This document shows positions 7,600-16,130 of a stretch of DNA of 64,000 bases, one piece after another (position 1 is the stretch's first letter; each line of letters starts with the position of its first letter). Origin of the DNA: AAA044-D11 sp965268555 (GTDB lineage Bacteria; Actinomycetota; Actinomycetes; Nanopelagicales; Nanopelagicaceae); contig OZ254174.1 in assembly GCA_965268555.1 (NCBI GenBank), positions 682,001 through 746,000 of the forward strand, written 5' to 3'. Below the pieces are notes generated by a model. It did not search any database. It had not been told where the DNA came from and saw only the letters and a list, made by a program, of their open reading frames with translations. Position numbers and translations under genes: made by a program.

Positions 7600-8499
7600 T
7601 TACCAACCAAGGGCCGCTATTAAGCGATCTACGCTCGCACCAAGTCCATAATCTTTCTGGTATTGATAAATTTCATCCAGGTTCTTTGGTCGCTTAGGCA
7701 TACTTAAATCCAAATTTGGCAGTGGCACATCAAGTGCACAGAACACCAGTTTAGGTGCGATTTCTGCATACGCACTTGATTCAAGCAATTTCTTTCTGGC
7801 GTTAGGTGTGAGACGTTCATCATCCGAAGCAGCAGCTTTCATAACTTCTTCCAAGGTTGTGAATTGTTTAGCAATTACTGCCGCACCCTTTTCGCCAATT
7901 CCTCGAATACCCGGAAGCCCATCTGATGCATCGCCTCGAATCATTGCAAAAAGTGCATACCGCTCCCCTGGTATGTCGTATTTATCTGCAATCCATTTAA
8001 TATCAACATGATCATGGTTGGTAATTCCCTTCGCAAGGTAAACGACGTTCACTTTACGTTTGTCGTCCACCAGCTGGAAGAGATCACGGTCGCCGGTGAC
8101 AATCTTTATTGGTCCCTTCTCCCTGACCGCAAAGGAGGCCATCACGTCATCCGCTTCGTAATCATCTACGCCTACTAGTGGAATTCCGAAGGCTTCCAAA
8201 AGATCAAGAAGTATCGGGATCTGTGGCCCTAAAGTATCCGGCTCCTCTTCTTCACCCTCAACATCTAATCTATTTGCTTTGTATTCCGGAAAGAGTTCTA
8301 CTCGCCAACTAGGACGCCAATCTCCTTCGATGCATGCGACTAAACGATTTGGTTTGTATAAATTAATCAACCTGGCAGTCATATCTAAATAGCCTCGGAT
8401 TGCATTTACCGGTTCACCTGAAGGTGACACCAAAGTATCCGGCATCCCGAAATATGCGCGGTACCAAAGCGAAGCGCTATCTAAAAGCATTAACGTCAT
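7600..8499 (-). CDS. 5'-3' exonuclease (PolA N-terminal-like)
   Basis: Stand-alone 299-residue homologue of the 5' nuclease domain of DNA polymerase I, like mycobacterial Rv2090. Metal-binding acidic motifs are seen: LLDSASLWYRAYF at the N-terminus, DDYEADDVMASFA, and VTGDRDLFQLVDD. The helix-hairpin-helix region GDASDGLPGIRGIGEKGAA follows. It is expected to remove 5' flaps or RNA primers. The ATG overlaps the helY stop by four bases (ATGA at 8496-8499), so translation is coupled. The neighbours helY, tatC, tatA and pafCB match the mycobacterial Rv2090-Rv2096c order. Confidence 0.92.
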   Translation of the reverse strand: MTLMLLDSASLWYRAYFGMPDTLVSPSGEPVNAIRGYLDMTARLINLYKPNRLVACIEGDWRPSWRVELFPEYKANRLDVEGEEEEPDTLGPQIPILLDLLEAFGIPLVGVDDYEADDVMASFAVREKGPIKIVTGDRDLFQLVDDKRKVNVVYLAKGITNHDHVDIKWIADKYDIPGERYALFAMIRGDASDGLPGIRGIGEKGAAVIAKQFTTLEEVMKAAASDDERLTPNARKKLLESSAYAEIAPKLVFCALDVPLPNLDLSMPKRPKNLDEIYQYQKDYGLGASVDRLIAALGW

Positions 8500-10874
8500 A
8501 GGACTACACCCGCGTAAGCGATTACACCGCGATCAATTTTCGCTAACGCTTGCGAAACTACTGGAGCTAAATGTGGAGAGGCAATGGAAATTTGGCGAAG
8601 TAAATCAATTATCTGCTTCATCGAGCGAACAAAGTCGCCCACCGTCAATTCCGTTCCACGCATGATTGCGGTTAGCGAATGTCCACTCGCCCAGCGAAAA
8701 GCCGGCCAAGCAAAACCTGCATCTGGTTCTCGAATTGGCTCTAAACCTAGCTCCTCTTCCATATCGTGAATTTGTATCCAAGTTTTCACTAAATCTGCAA
8801 GTACCTTCTCCACATTCCCGTGTGGCAATTTAGGTGGCGCTTCTTTTCGACTCTCGTGTACGAATACCGAGGCGATAGCAACCATTTCACTAGGATTCAA
8901 TTCGTTGAATGCCCCTTTTCTAATCATCTCAGCAATTAAGAGATCAGTTTCGCCATAAATCTTTGCAAGCAATTTGCCACTTGGTGTGATCGCGTCATTT
9001 GTTAAATACCCGAATTTCTCAAGCATCACTTTAATTAAATCAAAGCGCCTTGCAATTACGTGGGTACGGTTCGCGACGCGCGCTTTAAGACCTTCGTTCT
9101 CACGGCGCAAACGCTCTGCTCGCTCAGCTATCCGGGCATGAGTTTCACGGTCACTACAACCATGACAAGGATGATTGCGAAGTGCGCGTCTAGCTTCGGC
9201 GATCTTCTCCTCTTCAAACTCTCGAGCTTTGCGCTTCTTGGTTGAGAGTCCTTTCTCTAAATCTTTTATCGAGAATCGAATCTCAGAATATTCTTGAAAA
9301 TCTCCAAGATGACAATCAAATTCGGTCATTAATTCACTGATCGCTTCTTCGTTTCGCTTTATCTGGCGTGCCAAACCGACAACAGCTTTATCGGCTTGAA
9401 ATTGCGCGAATGATGATTCCAATGAGGTGCGGGCTCTTTTCGCTCCGAACTGTGAGATTAGATTGATGGTCATGTTGTATGTTGGTTTAAAGGAACTTTT
9501 GAGCGGATAAGTACGAGTTGAAGCGAGACCAGCCGCTGAAGCGCTGTCAATATCCTTATTCCAAAGAATGACTGCGTTGCCTTCGATATCTATGCCTCGT
9601 CTTCCGGCACGACCGGTTAGCTGGGTGTATTCACCGGGAGTTATGGACACATGCGATTCGCCATTCCACTTAGTCAATTTCTCCAGTACTACAGTGCGGG
9701 CAGGCATATTGATACCTAAGGCAAGAGTTTCGGTAGCGAATACCGCTTTAATCAAACCTCTCTGGAAGAGCTCCTCTACACATTCCTTAAATGCTGGCAA
9801 CAATCCCGCGTGGTGCGAGGCAATTCCTCGCTCTAATGAATCCGCCCATTCATGAAATCCCAGAATTACTAAATCGTCATCAGGAAGGTTTTTTGTTTTC
9901 TCTGAGATAACCTCACGAATCGCACTGCGCTCTTCAACGTTCGTTAAACGTAATCCTGCGGTTATGCATTGTCGAACCGCGCTGTCACACTGCGCTCTCG
10001 AGAAGATAAAAGTAATAGCAGGTAATAACCCCTCACGATCCAACTTCTCAATCACTTCTGCGCGACCAAGCGCCTTAACGGAAGGTGTTAGTTGCGAATT
10101 ATCACGCCATTTACCCTTTGAGTTAGTTGCGCCGTATTTGCCTCTAACAGCTCGGAAAGATTCCTTTTCTAGGCGCAGAATTTCTGGGTTTACCTTGGTA
10201 GTGCTAGAGAAAAGATCCAACAGCCTATTTCCAAAGAGTACGTGTTGGTAAAGCGGCACTGGCCTTATTTCACTGACAATTACCTTCATCTCACCGCGTA
10301 CGGTCTGCAGCCAATCACCAAATTCTTCAGCATTCGAAACCGTAGCTGATAGCGCTGCAACTTGGATACTTTCTGGAAGGTGGATGAGAATCTCTTCCCA
10401 GACGGCGCCTCGAAACCGATCGGCCAGGTAATGCACTTCATCCATGACTACATAACGCAGATCTGTGAGGGTTTGTGATGATGAATAGATCATGTTTCGC
10501 AGAACTTCGGTAGTCATAACGACAATTTGCGCCTCAGAATTAATACTTGTATCCCCGGTTAGCAACCCAACTTTATCCTCACCAAACATCGCGATCAGAT
10601 CTTGATATTTCTGATTGGAAAGCGCTTTTATCGGCGTTGTATAAAAACACTTCTTACCCGCAGTTACTGCAAGAAATGCGGCAAACTCCCCCACGATAGT
10701 TTTTCCAGCGCCCGTAGGTGCGGCAACCAATACAGATTTTCCACTCTCGAGAGCATGACAACCCTGTACCTGAAAAGTATCTAGACTAAATGGATAACGT
10801 TCGATAAAAGTATTTGTTATCTTATGAGCTCCACGAGCTTTGGCCTCGGCCAATCTCGCTGATGGAGTACTCAT
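8496..10874 (-). CDS. helY: DEAD/DEAH-box helicase HelY (Ski2/Mtr4-like)
   Basis: Superfamily 2 helicase of 792 residues. The helicase core has the Walker A motif APTGAGKT (residues 52-59), Walker B DEVHYLAD, motif III SATVSN and motif VI TGRAGRRGID. The C-terminal half carries a CHGC pair, a basic coiled-coil-like stretch, and a DSHCT-like end. The Ski2/Mtr4 class unwinds RNA or RNA/DNA, and the cellular role of HelY is poorly defined. ATG 10874 is chosen because it forms an ATGA overlap with the stop of the upstream lipid kinase gene. A longer reading from 10889 would overlap that gene further. Mycobacterial HelY is somewhat longer, about 900 residues. Confidence 0.92.
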   Translation of the reverse strand: MSTPSARLAEAKARGAHKITNTFIERYPFSLDTFQVQGCHALESGKSVLVAAPTGAGKTIVGEFAAFLAVTAGKKCFYTTPIKALSNQKYQDLIAMFGEDKVGLLTGDTSINSEAQIVVMTTEVLRNMIYSSSQTLTDLRYVVMDEVHYLADRFRGAVWEEILIHLPESIQVAALSATVSNAEEFGDWLQTVRGEMKVIVSEIRPVPLYQHVLFGNRLLDLFSSTTKVNPEILRLEKESFRAVRGKYGATNSKGKWRDNSQLTPSVKALGRAEVIEKLDREGLLPAITFIFSRAQCDSAVRQCITAGLRLTNVEERSAIREVISEKTKNLPDDDLVILGFHEWADSLERGIASHHAGLLPAFKECVEELFQRGLIKAVFATETLALGINMPARTVVLEKLTKWNGESHVSITPGEYTQLTGRAGRRGIDIEGNAVILWNKDIDSASAAGLASTRTYPLKSSFKPTYNMTINLISQFGAKRARTSLESSFAQFQADKAVVGLARQIKRNEEAISELMTEFDCHLGDFQEYSEIRFSIKDLEKGLSTKKRKAREFEEEKIAEARRALRNHPCHGCSDRETHARIAERAERLRRENEGLKARVANRTHVIARRFDLIKVMLEKFGYLTNDAITPSGKLLAKIYGETDLLIAEMIRKGAFNELNPSEMVAIASVFVHESRKEAPPKLPHGNVEKVLADLVKTWIQIHDMEEELGLEPIREPDAGFAWPAFRWASGHSLTAIMRGTELTVGDFVRSMKQIIDLLRQISIASPHLAPVVSQALAKIDRGVIAYAGVVL

Positions 10875-11767
10875 GTAGAATTCACCCAAGTTGTGAGCGC
10901 ATATGGAGTTACAGATACCGATATCGGAAGTGCGCCAATTCGCTCTCCGTCAGCGTATGCACACGTTTTTGCAGATATCTCAATCTTTCGGACTCGAAGA
11001 AATTCGACAGCGGGGTGAGAAACGTGGCTGCCACTGAAAACCCGAGGAAACACTTTAAGTAATTCCAGCTTTGTCACGGGATGAAGAATCATCACATCAA
11101 GAAATCCATCACTCCGGTTAGCCATGGGACATAGTTTCATACCGCCGCCATAGCTCGGCGCATTAGCGACGGCGACCAACATAGCTTGAATATTGCGTAC
11201 TGCGCCATCAATTTCTAACGAATAATCTATTGGCTCAAAATTTGGCAAAACTGCAAGTGTCGCGTAGTTGTACTTCATTCTTCCTTTGATTATGCGATTC
11301 TGATTGGCACGTTCATTAACTTGAGCATCGAAACCAGTACTAAGAATTTGACCAAATCTACGTACTTCCTTACCGTGGCTGATCTCCCCCAGATCAATTT
11401 TCTGTGGAGTGCGTTCATATATAGTTTCCAAGATCTTTCTCGGAGCCAAACTCATCGATTGGTTACTGCGGGCGAAATCGTTACCAGTACCAGCTGGCAC
11501 AACGTAAAGCGGGATCTCAAATTTGGTAATAAATTGAAGCGCTAGATGAACTAGTCCATCTCCACCAATCGCGACAACTGCATCAAAGGCACTTTCATTT
11601 ATGGCACGTTCGACTTCTGCAGCGACATCTTTCGAATGGCCCGGTTCTAGAATTATTACAGTTATGCCAATAGTCCTGGCGTACCTGTAAATATCCAATG
11701 CAATTTTCGGTGCTCTACCCTTGCCAGAATTTGGGTTGGTTAGAAGTAAAATTCTTCTATTCTTCAT
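10871..11767 (-). CDS. Diacylglycerol/lipid kinase family protein
   Basis: 298-residue lipid kinase of the DAGK catalytic family. The N-terminal LLLTNPNSGKGRA, the nucleotide-binding GGDGLVHLAL and PAGTGNDFAR are hallmark motifs, and the C-terminal beta-sandwich includes DGFLDVMIL and YADGERI. It likely phosphorylates diacylglycerol or a related lipid at the membrane. The substrate is not decidable from sequence. It overlaps the end of tatC by 11 bases at its start and helY by four at its end, inside one operon. Streptomyces carries a lipid kinase gene at the same place. Confidence 0.88.
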   Translation of the reverse strand: MKNRRILLLTNPNSGKGRAPKIALDIYRYARTIGITVIILEPGHSKDVAAEVERAINESAFDAVVAIGGDGLVHLALQFITKFEIPLYVVPAGTGNDFARSNQSMSLAPRKILETIYERTPQKIDLGEISHGKEVRRFGQILSTGFDAQVNERANQNRIIKGRMKYNYATLAVLPNFEPIDYSLEIDGAVRNIQAMLVAVANAPSYGGGMKLCPMANRSDGFLDVMILHPVTKLELLKVFPRVFSGSHVSHPAVEFLRVRKIEISAKTCAYADGERIGALPISVSVTPYALTTWVNST

Positions 11768-12533
11768 TGCTAATTTGTTTCCGGCGGCGTCTTCGATCTA
11801 CGAGCAAAGAAATACCGCCAGCGGCAACATACAAAATTGCCAACGGCACCGCTAAAAAGAACATAGTAATTGGATCCCCGGTTGGCGTAGCAACCGCAGA
11901 AAAAAGCGTGATCCCGAATATTGCATAACGCCAAGGTTTAAGGATCCCGCGTCCAGACAAAATGCCCGCGAGATTTAGGGCAACTAAAAACACTGGTAGC
12001 TCGAAAGCTATTCCAAATACGAAAATGAGTTGAGTAACGAAGGTTAAATAATCATCGAATCTAACTAAGTTTGATAACGAGCTTGGGGTAAAACTTAGGA
12101 GGACATCGACAGCGATTGGGAGCACTAAATAGCCAGCAAACACGCCAATTGCAAAAAATGGGACCGCGCACACAACAAAAAGAATTGAATTACGGCGCTC
12201 CTTCTTATGAAGACCCGGTGAGATGAAGGCCCACAATTGATAAAGCCAGATAGGCGCAGCAATCAGGGCACCGATCAATATTGAGATCTTGAACTTAAGA
12301 TCGATGGGCCCTAAAACGCCATTGATGTATAAAACTCCACAGTTTCCTGCGCTGGCGCTTATTGCACTTTTAAGATCACAGATTGGTGCGGCTAATCTAT
12401 TGATGATCGAGTCGTATGCAAACCAACCGATAAAACTGGCTGCCGCAATTGCTAATGCAGATTTGAAGAGCCGTTTGCGAAATTCATTAAGATGTTCAAT
12501 TAAAGGCATAGCCTTCGCAGGATTCTTCTTCAT
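11757..12533 (-). CDS. tatC: Sec-independent translocase subunit TatC
   Basis: Membrane receptor of the twin-arginine translocation system, which exports folded proteins. The N-terminus MPLIEHLNEFRKRLFKS is the TatC cytoplasmic signature. Six hydrophobic segments follow across 258 residues, with the conserved FISPGLHKKER loop after the second and AVATPTGDPITMF near the end. ATG 12533 is used; an internal ATG at the MPLIEH motif is an alternative nine codons later. tatA lies just upstream in the same direction. No tatB is in the window. Confidence 0.95.
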   Translation of the reverse strand: MKKNPAKAMPLIEHLNEFRKRLFKSALAIAAASFIGWFAYDSIINRLAAPICDLKSAISASAGNCGVLYINGVLGPIDLKFKISILIGALIAAPIWLYQLWAFISPGLHKKERRNSILFVVCAVPFFAIGVFAGYLVLPIAVDVLLSFTPSSLSNLVRFDDYLTFVTQLIFVFGIAFELPVFLVALNLAGILSGRGILKPWRYAIFGITLFSAVATPTGDPITMFFLAVPLAILYVAAGGISLLVDRRRRRKQISNEE

Positions 12534-12557
12534 AACTTGAATTCGCGAGTAAGAACG

Positions 12558-12743
12558 TTATGAATCAGACTTAGGCGTATCGCCCTTATCATTTTTCGTA
12601 TCGCCATCTTTCATCTCGCTCTTGAAGATCTTAAGAGACTTGGCTATGGATTTAGCAGAATCTGGAAGCTTCTTGGCGCCGAACAACAGGACGAAAACTA
12701 CGGCCACAATTACAAAGTGCCAACCTTCGAGTCCACGTAACAT
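12558..12743 (-). CDS. tatA: Sec-independent translocase subunit TatA
   Basis: 61-residue pore-forming Tat component. A single N-terminal membrane helix (GWHFVIVAVVFVLLFG) is followed by the amphipathic hinge KKLPDSAKSIAKSLKIFK and a charged Lys/Asp-rich tail. ATG 12743 is chosen because AGGAGAGTGAGGA lies directly upstream; an upstream in-frame TTG at 12764 would put that site inside the gene. It pairs with tatC immediately downstream. Confidence 0.94.
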   Translation of the reverse strand: MLRGLEGWHFVIVAVVFVLLFGAKKLPDSAKSIAKSLKIFKSEMKDGDTKNDKGDTPKSDS

Positions 12744-12810
12744 ATTTTCCTCACTCTCCTGCAATACAGTTATTGGATAAATTCTAGTTCGAAAATAGGT
12801 AGCAATGCTC

Positions 12811-13737
12811 CTATTTCGCTTTATATCGCCCGAGAATTAGGCTCGCGCGCTTCGATATCTCCTCGGCAACTCGCAGCGGCGATACAACCTCAATCGCCTT
12901 TCCATAACCCAGAGCCGTTCTAATAAGCCACTCTTCCTCAATCTCAGAGAGATAAACCTCCCAGCGCTCTCCTATTTTGGATGCCTTGGAGATGATCGCG
13001 CGATTTTCTTCAATAAAACTCCGCGCGCTCTGGTCTACGAGCAGAGCGATTGAACCTTCTTTAGGATCCTGGCCCACGTTATGAGAGGTAGCGCGAATCT
13101 CGATGCCGGGAATTAGTTCACATTCGACAATACGATCTAAACGAAAGGTCCGATCCCCTTGCGATTTTTCACACCAAGCTATCAAGTAACTTTTATTGTT
13201 CTGAGTATAGAGCTCAATAGGCAAGATGTTTCGAGAGCTTTTCTCATCCTTGTTCCCTGATAGGTATTGGATTCGAACTGCAATTGATTTGGAGATAGCG
13301 CTTTCAATTAAAGTGACAAAATTATCAACTACCTCTTCGTGTACAACTACAAAGGGATTCTCGATCTCGAAATCACCACGTAGTTTCTCTTGTAGGGCAG
13401 ATATTTCATTCGCGAGTTGATCAGACCGCGAAGATTTAAGGAGATCCAAGCCAACGAGTATTGCCGCCATTTCATGGCGATTCATGCGACGTGGGGCGCG
13501 AAGTGATTGTGGTTCAGAGACCGTTACATAACCATCTTCATAATACATATCAATCAATTCCAGTGGCGTATATCCAGGGAGTCCACACATATGGATCAAC
13601 ATTAAATCTTTGTTTATTTGCTCTTCACTAACACCAAAAACTTCTGCAAGCTCAGGAATGGATATGCCTTGATGTTCCAATAAGAATGGAACTAAATCTA
13701 GTGCTCGGGAAGTACGATCGAGAGCTGATTCGGACAT
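12811..13737 (-). CDS. pafC: WYL-domain transcriptional regulator PafC
   Basis: 308-residue helix-turn-helix/WYL protein. The N-terminal winged helix includes LVPFLLEHQGISIPELAEVFGV-type residues, and the central WYL domain has AVRIQYLSGN, LIAWCEKS and TFRLDRI. A WCX-like C-terminus follows. PafC works with PafB as a heterodimer. In mycobacteria PafBC activates the LexA-independent DNA-damage response, despite being named for its link to pupylation genes. It is fused to pafB translation by a TAATG overlap at 13737. The pupylation genes themselves are absent next to it. Confidence 0.93.
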   Translation of the reverse strand: MSESALDRTSRALDLVPFLLEHQGISIPELAEVFGVSEEQINKDLMLIHMCGLPGYTPLELIDMYYEDGYVTVSEPQSLRAPRRMNRHEMAAILVGLDLLKSSRSDQLANEISALQEKLRGDFEIENPFVVVHEEVVDNFVTLIESAISKSIAVRIQYLSGNKDEKSSRNILPIELYTQNNKSYLIAWCEKSQGDRTFRLDRIVECELIPGIEIRATSHNVGQDPKEGSIALLVDQSARSFIEENRAIISKASKIGERWEVYLSEIEEEWLIRTALGYGKAIEVVSPLRVAEEISKRASLILGRYKAK

Positions 13738-14669
13738 TACGCTCCCACCTTCAGTCTTGAAATTAGTGAATCAACAAGATTCTCTGGTTCCAGAATTTTT
13801 ACGCTATTTCCATGCCAAATTATCTCGCGCAGAAAAGCGCTCTCATTTGTATACGCGAATTCATATACATCCCCATCAGCATCTTCCTTAAGGAACTTTC
13901 CACTATTTCGCAATATCAAAGCGGCATCTTTAGCGATAACTATCTTGGCGACGTGAGTGATTTCTGGTTCATTCTTTGGAAGATAATTATTGACATCAAA
14001 ATCTTGTGGAATCTCATACGCCTTGCTCTTCTTGCCAAGAGTTATAGTTGATACGAAGCGCGATAGTTTAAAGAGCCTAATTTCTGCGCGATCTAAGTCC
14101 ATACCGATTAAATACCAAAAATCATTCCAGAAAATGACCTTAAAAGGGTTCACCCTGCGCTCGGAAAGACTCTTTGAATCATATGAGAACATAATGGTTG
14201 ATCGATTAGCTATTGCTTTAGTTATGGTTTCAAGAAGTTCGGAAGGGTTTTCAAAACGATACTTGAGTTTGAAATCCAGTTCAGATGTCGCCGGAATTCC
14301 CAAGGACTGCAATTTTCGGATTCCAGATTGCGCATTGGGAGCAAAAGCCGAATCATTCCAAAGATTGGCTGCGATCGAAATAATTGCTAGCTCTCGAGGC
14401 GTTAATTCTGGAACTACCAGTTCATAGGACTTTTGCGGGATTCGATATCCGGGCTCATCTTCAAAGAAGTTATCCAAGTCTCCAACTTCAATTTCAATAC
14501 CGAGAGATCGCAGATCGTCCTTGTCGCGTTCAAACATCCGCTCCTTCGCCTCTTGACTCCCCTCGTACCCAAAGACGGTATCCAAAATTTGATTCTTCTT
14601 TAAGAAGCGTCTCGTAGAGAGCAAGGCAAGGGTTAAATTTATAAGGCGTTCGGTTTTGCGGTCTGACAC
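13737..14669 (-). CDS. pafB: WYL-domain transcriptional regulator PafB
   Basis: 310-residue partner of PafC. The N-terminus MSDRKTERLINLTLALLSTR followed by KDDLRSLGIEIE is characteristic of PafB. It has a winged-helix domain, a WYL domain (IMFSYDSKS, WYLIGMDLDRAEIRLFKLSR) and a C-terminal extension. It is the first gene of the run going down to the mannose synthase. The GTG start at 14669 has no Shine-Dalgarno but has TAGGGT six bases upstream, so the mRNA is probably leaderless. Role by family: activation of DNA-repair genes after damage, with single-stranded DNA reported as the activating ligand. Confidence 0.93.
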   Translation of the reverse strand: MSDRKTERLINLTLALLSTRRFLKKNQILDTVFGYEGSQEAKERMFERDKDDLRSLGIEIEVGDLDNFFEDEPGYRIPQKSYELVVPELTPRELAIISIAANLWNDSAFAPNAQSGIRKLQSLGIPATSELDFKLKYRFENPSELLETITKAIANRSTIMFSYDSKSLSERRVNPFKVIFWNDFWYLIGMDLDRAEIRLFKLSRFVSTITLGKKSKAYEIPQDFDVNNYLPKNEPEITHVAKIVIAKDAALILRNSGKFLKEDADGDVYEFAYTNESAFLREIIWHGNSVKILEPENLVDSLISRLKVGA

Positions 14670-14675
14670 AAGAAA

Positions 14676-14681
14676 ACCCTA
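14676..14681 (-). promoter_or_regulatory. Candidate leaderless -10 box for pafB
   Basis: TAGGGT on the minus strand ends six bases before the GTG start of pafB. With no Shine-Dalgarno, this fits a leaderless transcript heading the pafBC-tatAC-helY run. Confidence 0.45.
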
Positions 14682-14747
14682 GTGCTTTGGTAGCCTACGT
14701 GCATTAGATAAACCCTAAAAAAACTAACTTTCGCACATTGGAGACAG

Positions 14748-15260
14748 ATGATTCAGTTCGGTAGGCCATTACTCATAACATCCCTAGCTTTAACCACTCT
14801 TCTCACATCTTGTACGTTGGATGGCGGCGTATCGAATAAGCAGGAGAACGCTTCATCGTCGAATGACGCAAATCGTGAGTATCTCGTGGTTTCCAAGAAC
14901 GCGGGCGCAGAACCAAAAATCGGGAAGCCAATTGGAAGCGCTCCGGCCAATTTGATCAGCAAAGATGTTGTTGTTGGTACTGGCGACGAAGTTTCACCAA
15001 CTTCAACGTTAAAAGTTCATTATGTTTTGATGTCATGGAAGACGGGCGAGACTATTCAATCTTCTTGGGCTTCCCAACCAGCAGAGTTCCCGCTTAATGG
15101 CGTAATTCAAGGTTGGCAGCAGGGTTTACCGGGCATGAAAGTTGGCGGTCGACGTCTTCTTGTAATCCCACCTGACCTTGCATATGGAGCTAATGGATCA
15201 GGTCCAATTGGTCCAAATGAAACTCTTATCTTCGTCGTTGATCTGATTGCGGTTAGTTAA
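14748..15260 (+). CDS. FKBP-type peptidyl-prolyl isomerase, predicted lipoprotein
   Basis: 170-residue exported FKBP-type peptidyl-prolyl cis-trans isomerase. A hydrophobic signal segment ends in a lipobox, L19-T20-S21-C22, so it is probably anchored as a lipoprotein after signal peptidase II cleavage. The C-terminal FKBP fold shows LKVHYVLMSWKTGETIQSSW, PLNGVIQGWQQGLPGMKVGG and PPDLAYGANG. ATG 14748 follows GGAGACAG. It stands alone on the plus strand, divergent from pafB and convergent with trmI (five bases between stops). In other actinobacteria this FKBP gene sits between pafA and pafB at the end of the proteasome cluster; here the cluster is gone but the FKBP gene remains. Confidence 0.9.
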   Translation: MIQFGRPLLITSLALTTLLTSCTLDGGVSNKQENASSSNDANREYLVVSKNAGAEPKIGKPIGSAPANLISKDVVVGTGDEVSPTSTLKVHYVLMSWKTGETIQSSWASQPAEFPLNGVIQGWQQGLPGMKVGGRRLLVIPPDLAYGANGSGPIGPNETLIFVVDLIAVS

Positions 15261-15265
15261 AGCTC

Positions 15266-16120
15266 TTACGCTTCGGTTTCATTAATCCCATAAGCACCTT
15301 TTGATGGCCGCCGGCGACGCGCTGGCGCAATAGTTCCGGGCGCCAATCGTCTAGCCATTATCAAGAATGCAGTGTGAGCAATCATTCGATGTTGTGGACG
15401 AACCGCTAATCCCTCGTGATGCCATCCTCTAACAATCGTCTCGCTGCTTTCGGGTTCGGTGAAGTTACCGCTCGCTTTGATAGCTTCTGCAGTCTGAGAA
15501 AGCTGGGTAGTAGTCGCGACATATGCGATGAAGACGCCACCTGGATGCAAAACCCGCGCAGACATCTCTATACATTCCCACGGCGCCAACATATCTAGAA
15601 CAACACGATCATATTTAGTCATGTGCTCGAATTCTTGTACTGCTCCGAGATTTAAGTTCCAATTATCCGGTCTCTCCCCAAAGTACTGGCGAATATTTTT
15701 CTCGGCTATCACCGCGAACTCTTCCCGTTTTTCAAAAGAGTCTACTTGGCCAGAATTTCCTACTGCACGAAGTAATGAGATGGATAGGGCTCCCGAACCA
15801 ACACCGGCTTCCAATACTTTTAAACCAGGCGCAATATCAGCAACGCCTAAAATCATTGCGGCATCCTTAGGGTAAACAATGGTTGCCCCTCTTGGCATAG
15901 CAAGCACGTAGTCAGCTAGCAGCGGCTTAAAAGCGAGAAACTTCAAGCCGCCTGTGGTTTCAACGACAGAACCCTCACTCTTTCCGATCACATCATTGTG
16001 AACTAACCAACCATTATGAGTATGCCATTCCTGATTTAATTGCAGCGTTATTGTGTGCATCTTGCCTTTTGCATCAGTTAATTGAACGCGGTCTCCAACT
16101 ACAAACTCATGAGCGCTCAT
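15266..16120 (-). CDS. trmI: tRNA (adenine-58-N1)-methyltransferase TrmI
   Basis: S-adenosylmethionine-dependent enzyme that forms m1A58 in the T-loop of tRNAs. It has 284 residues, close to mycobacterial TrmI (Rv2118c). The N-terminal small domain GDRVQLTDAKGKMHTITL is followed by a Rossmann domain with VLEAGVGSGALSISLLRAVG (SAM motif I) and DRVVLDMLAPWE (motif IV). The C-terminus has a basic ARRRRPSK stretch. ATG 16120 follows AAGGGGAA. In most actinobacteria the next cluster over is the proteasome ATPase Mpa/ARC; here the neighbour is the FKBP gene. Confidence 0.94.
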   Translation of the reverse strand: MSAHEFVVGDRVQLTDAKGKMHTITLQLNQEWHTHNGWLVHNDVIGKSEGSVVETTGGLKFLAFKPLLADYVLAMPRGATIVYPKDAAMILGVADIAPGLKVLEAGVGSGALSISLLRAVGNSGQVDSFEKREEFAVIAEKNIRQYFGERPDNWNLNLGAVQEFEHMTKYDRVVLDMLAPWECIEMSARVLHPGGVFIAYVATTTQLSQTAEAIKASGNFTEPESSETIVRGWHHEGLAVRPQHRMIAHTAFLIMARRLAPGTIAPARRRRPSKGAYGINETEA

Positions 16121-16130
16121 TCAATTCCCC

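Noticed and set aside
14384..14617. 77-codon plus-strand frame opposite pafB
   Set aside because: Shadow frame of pafB; the product shows no conserved features.
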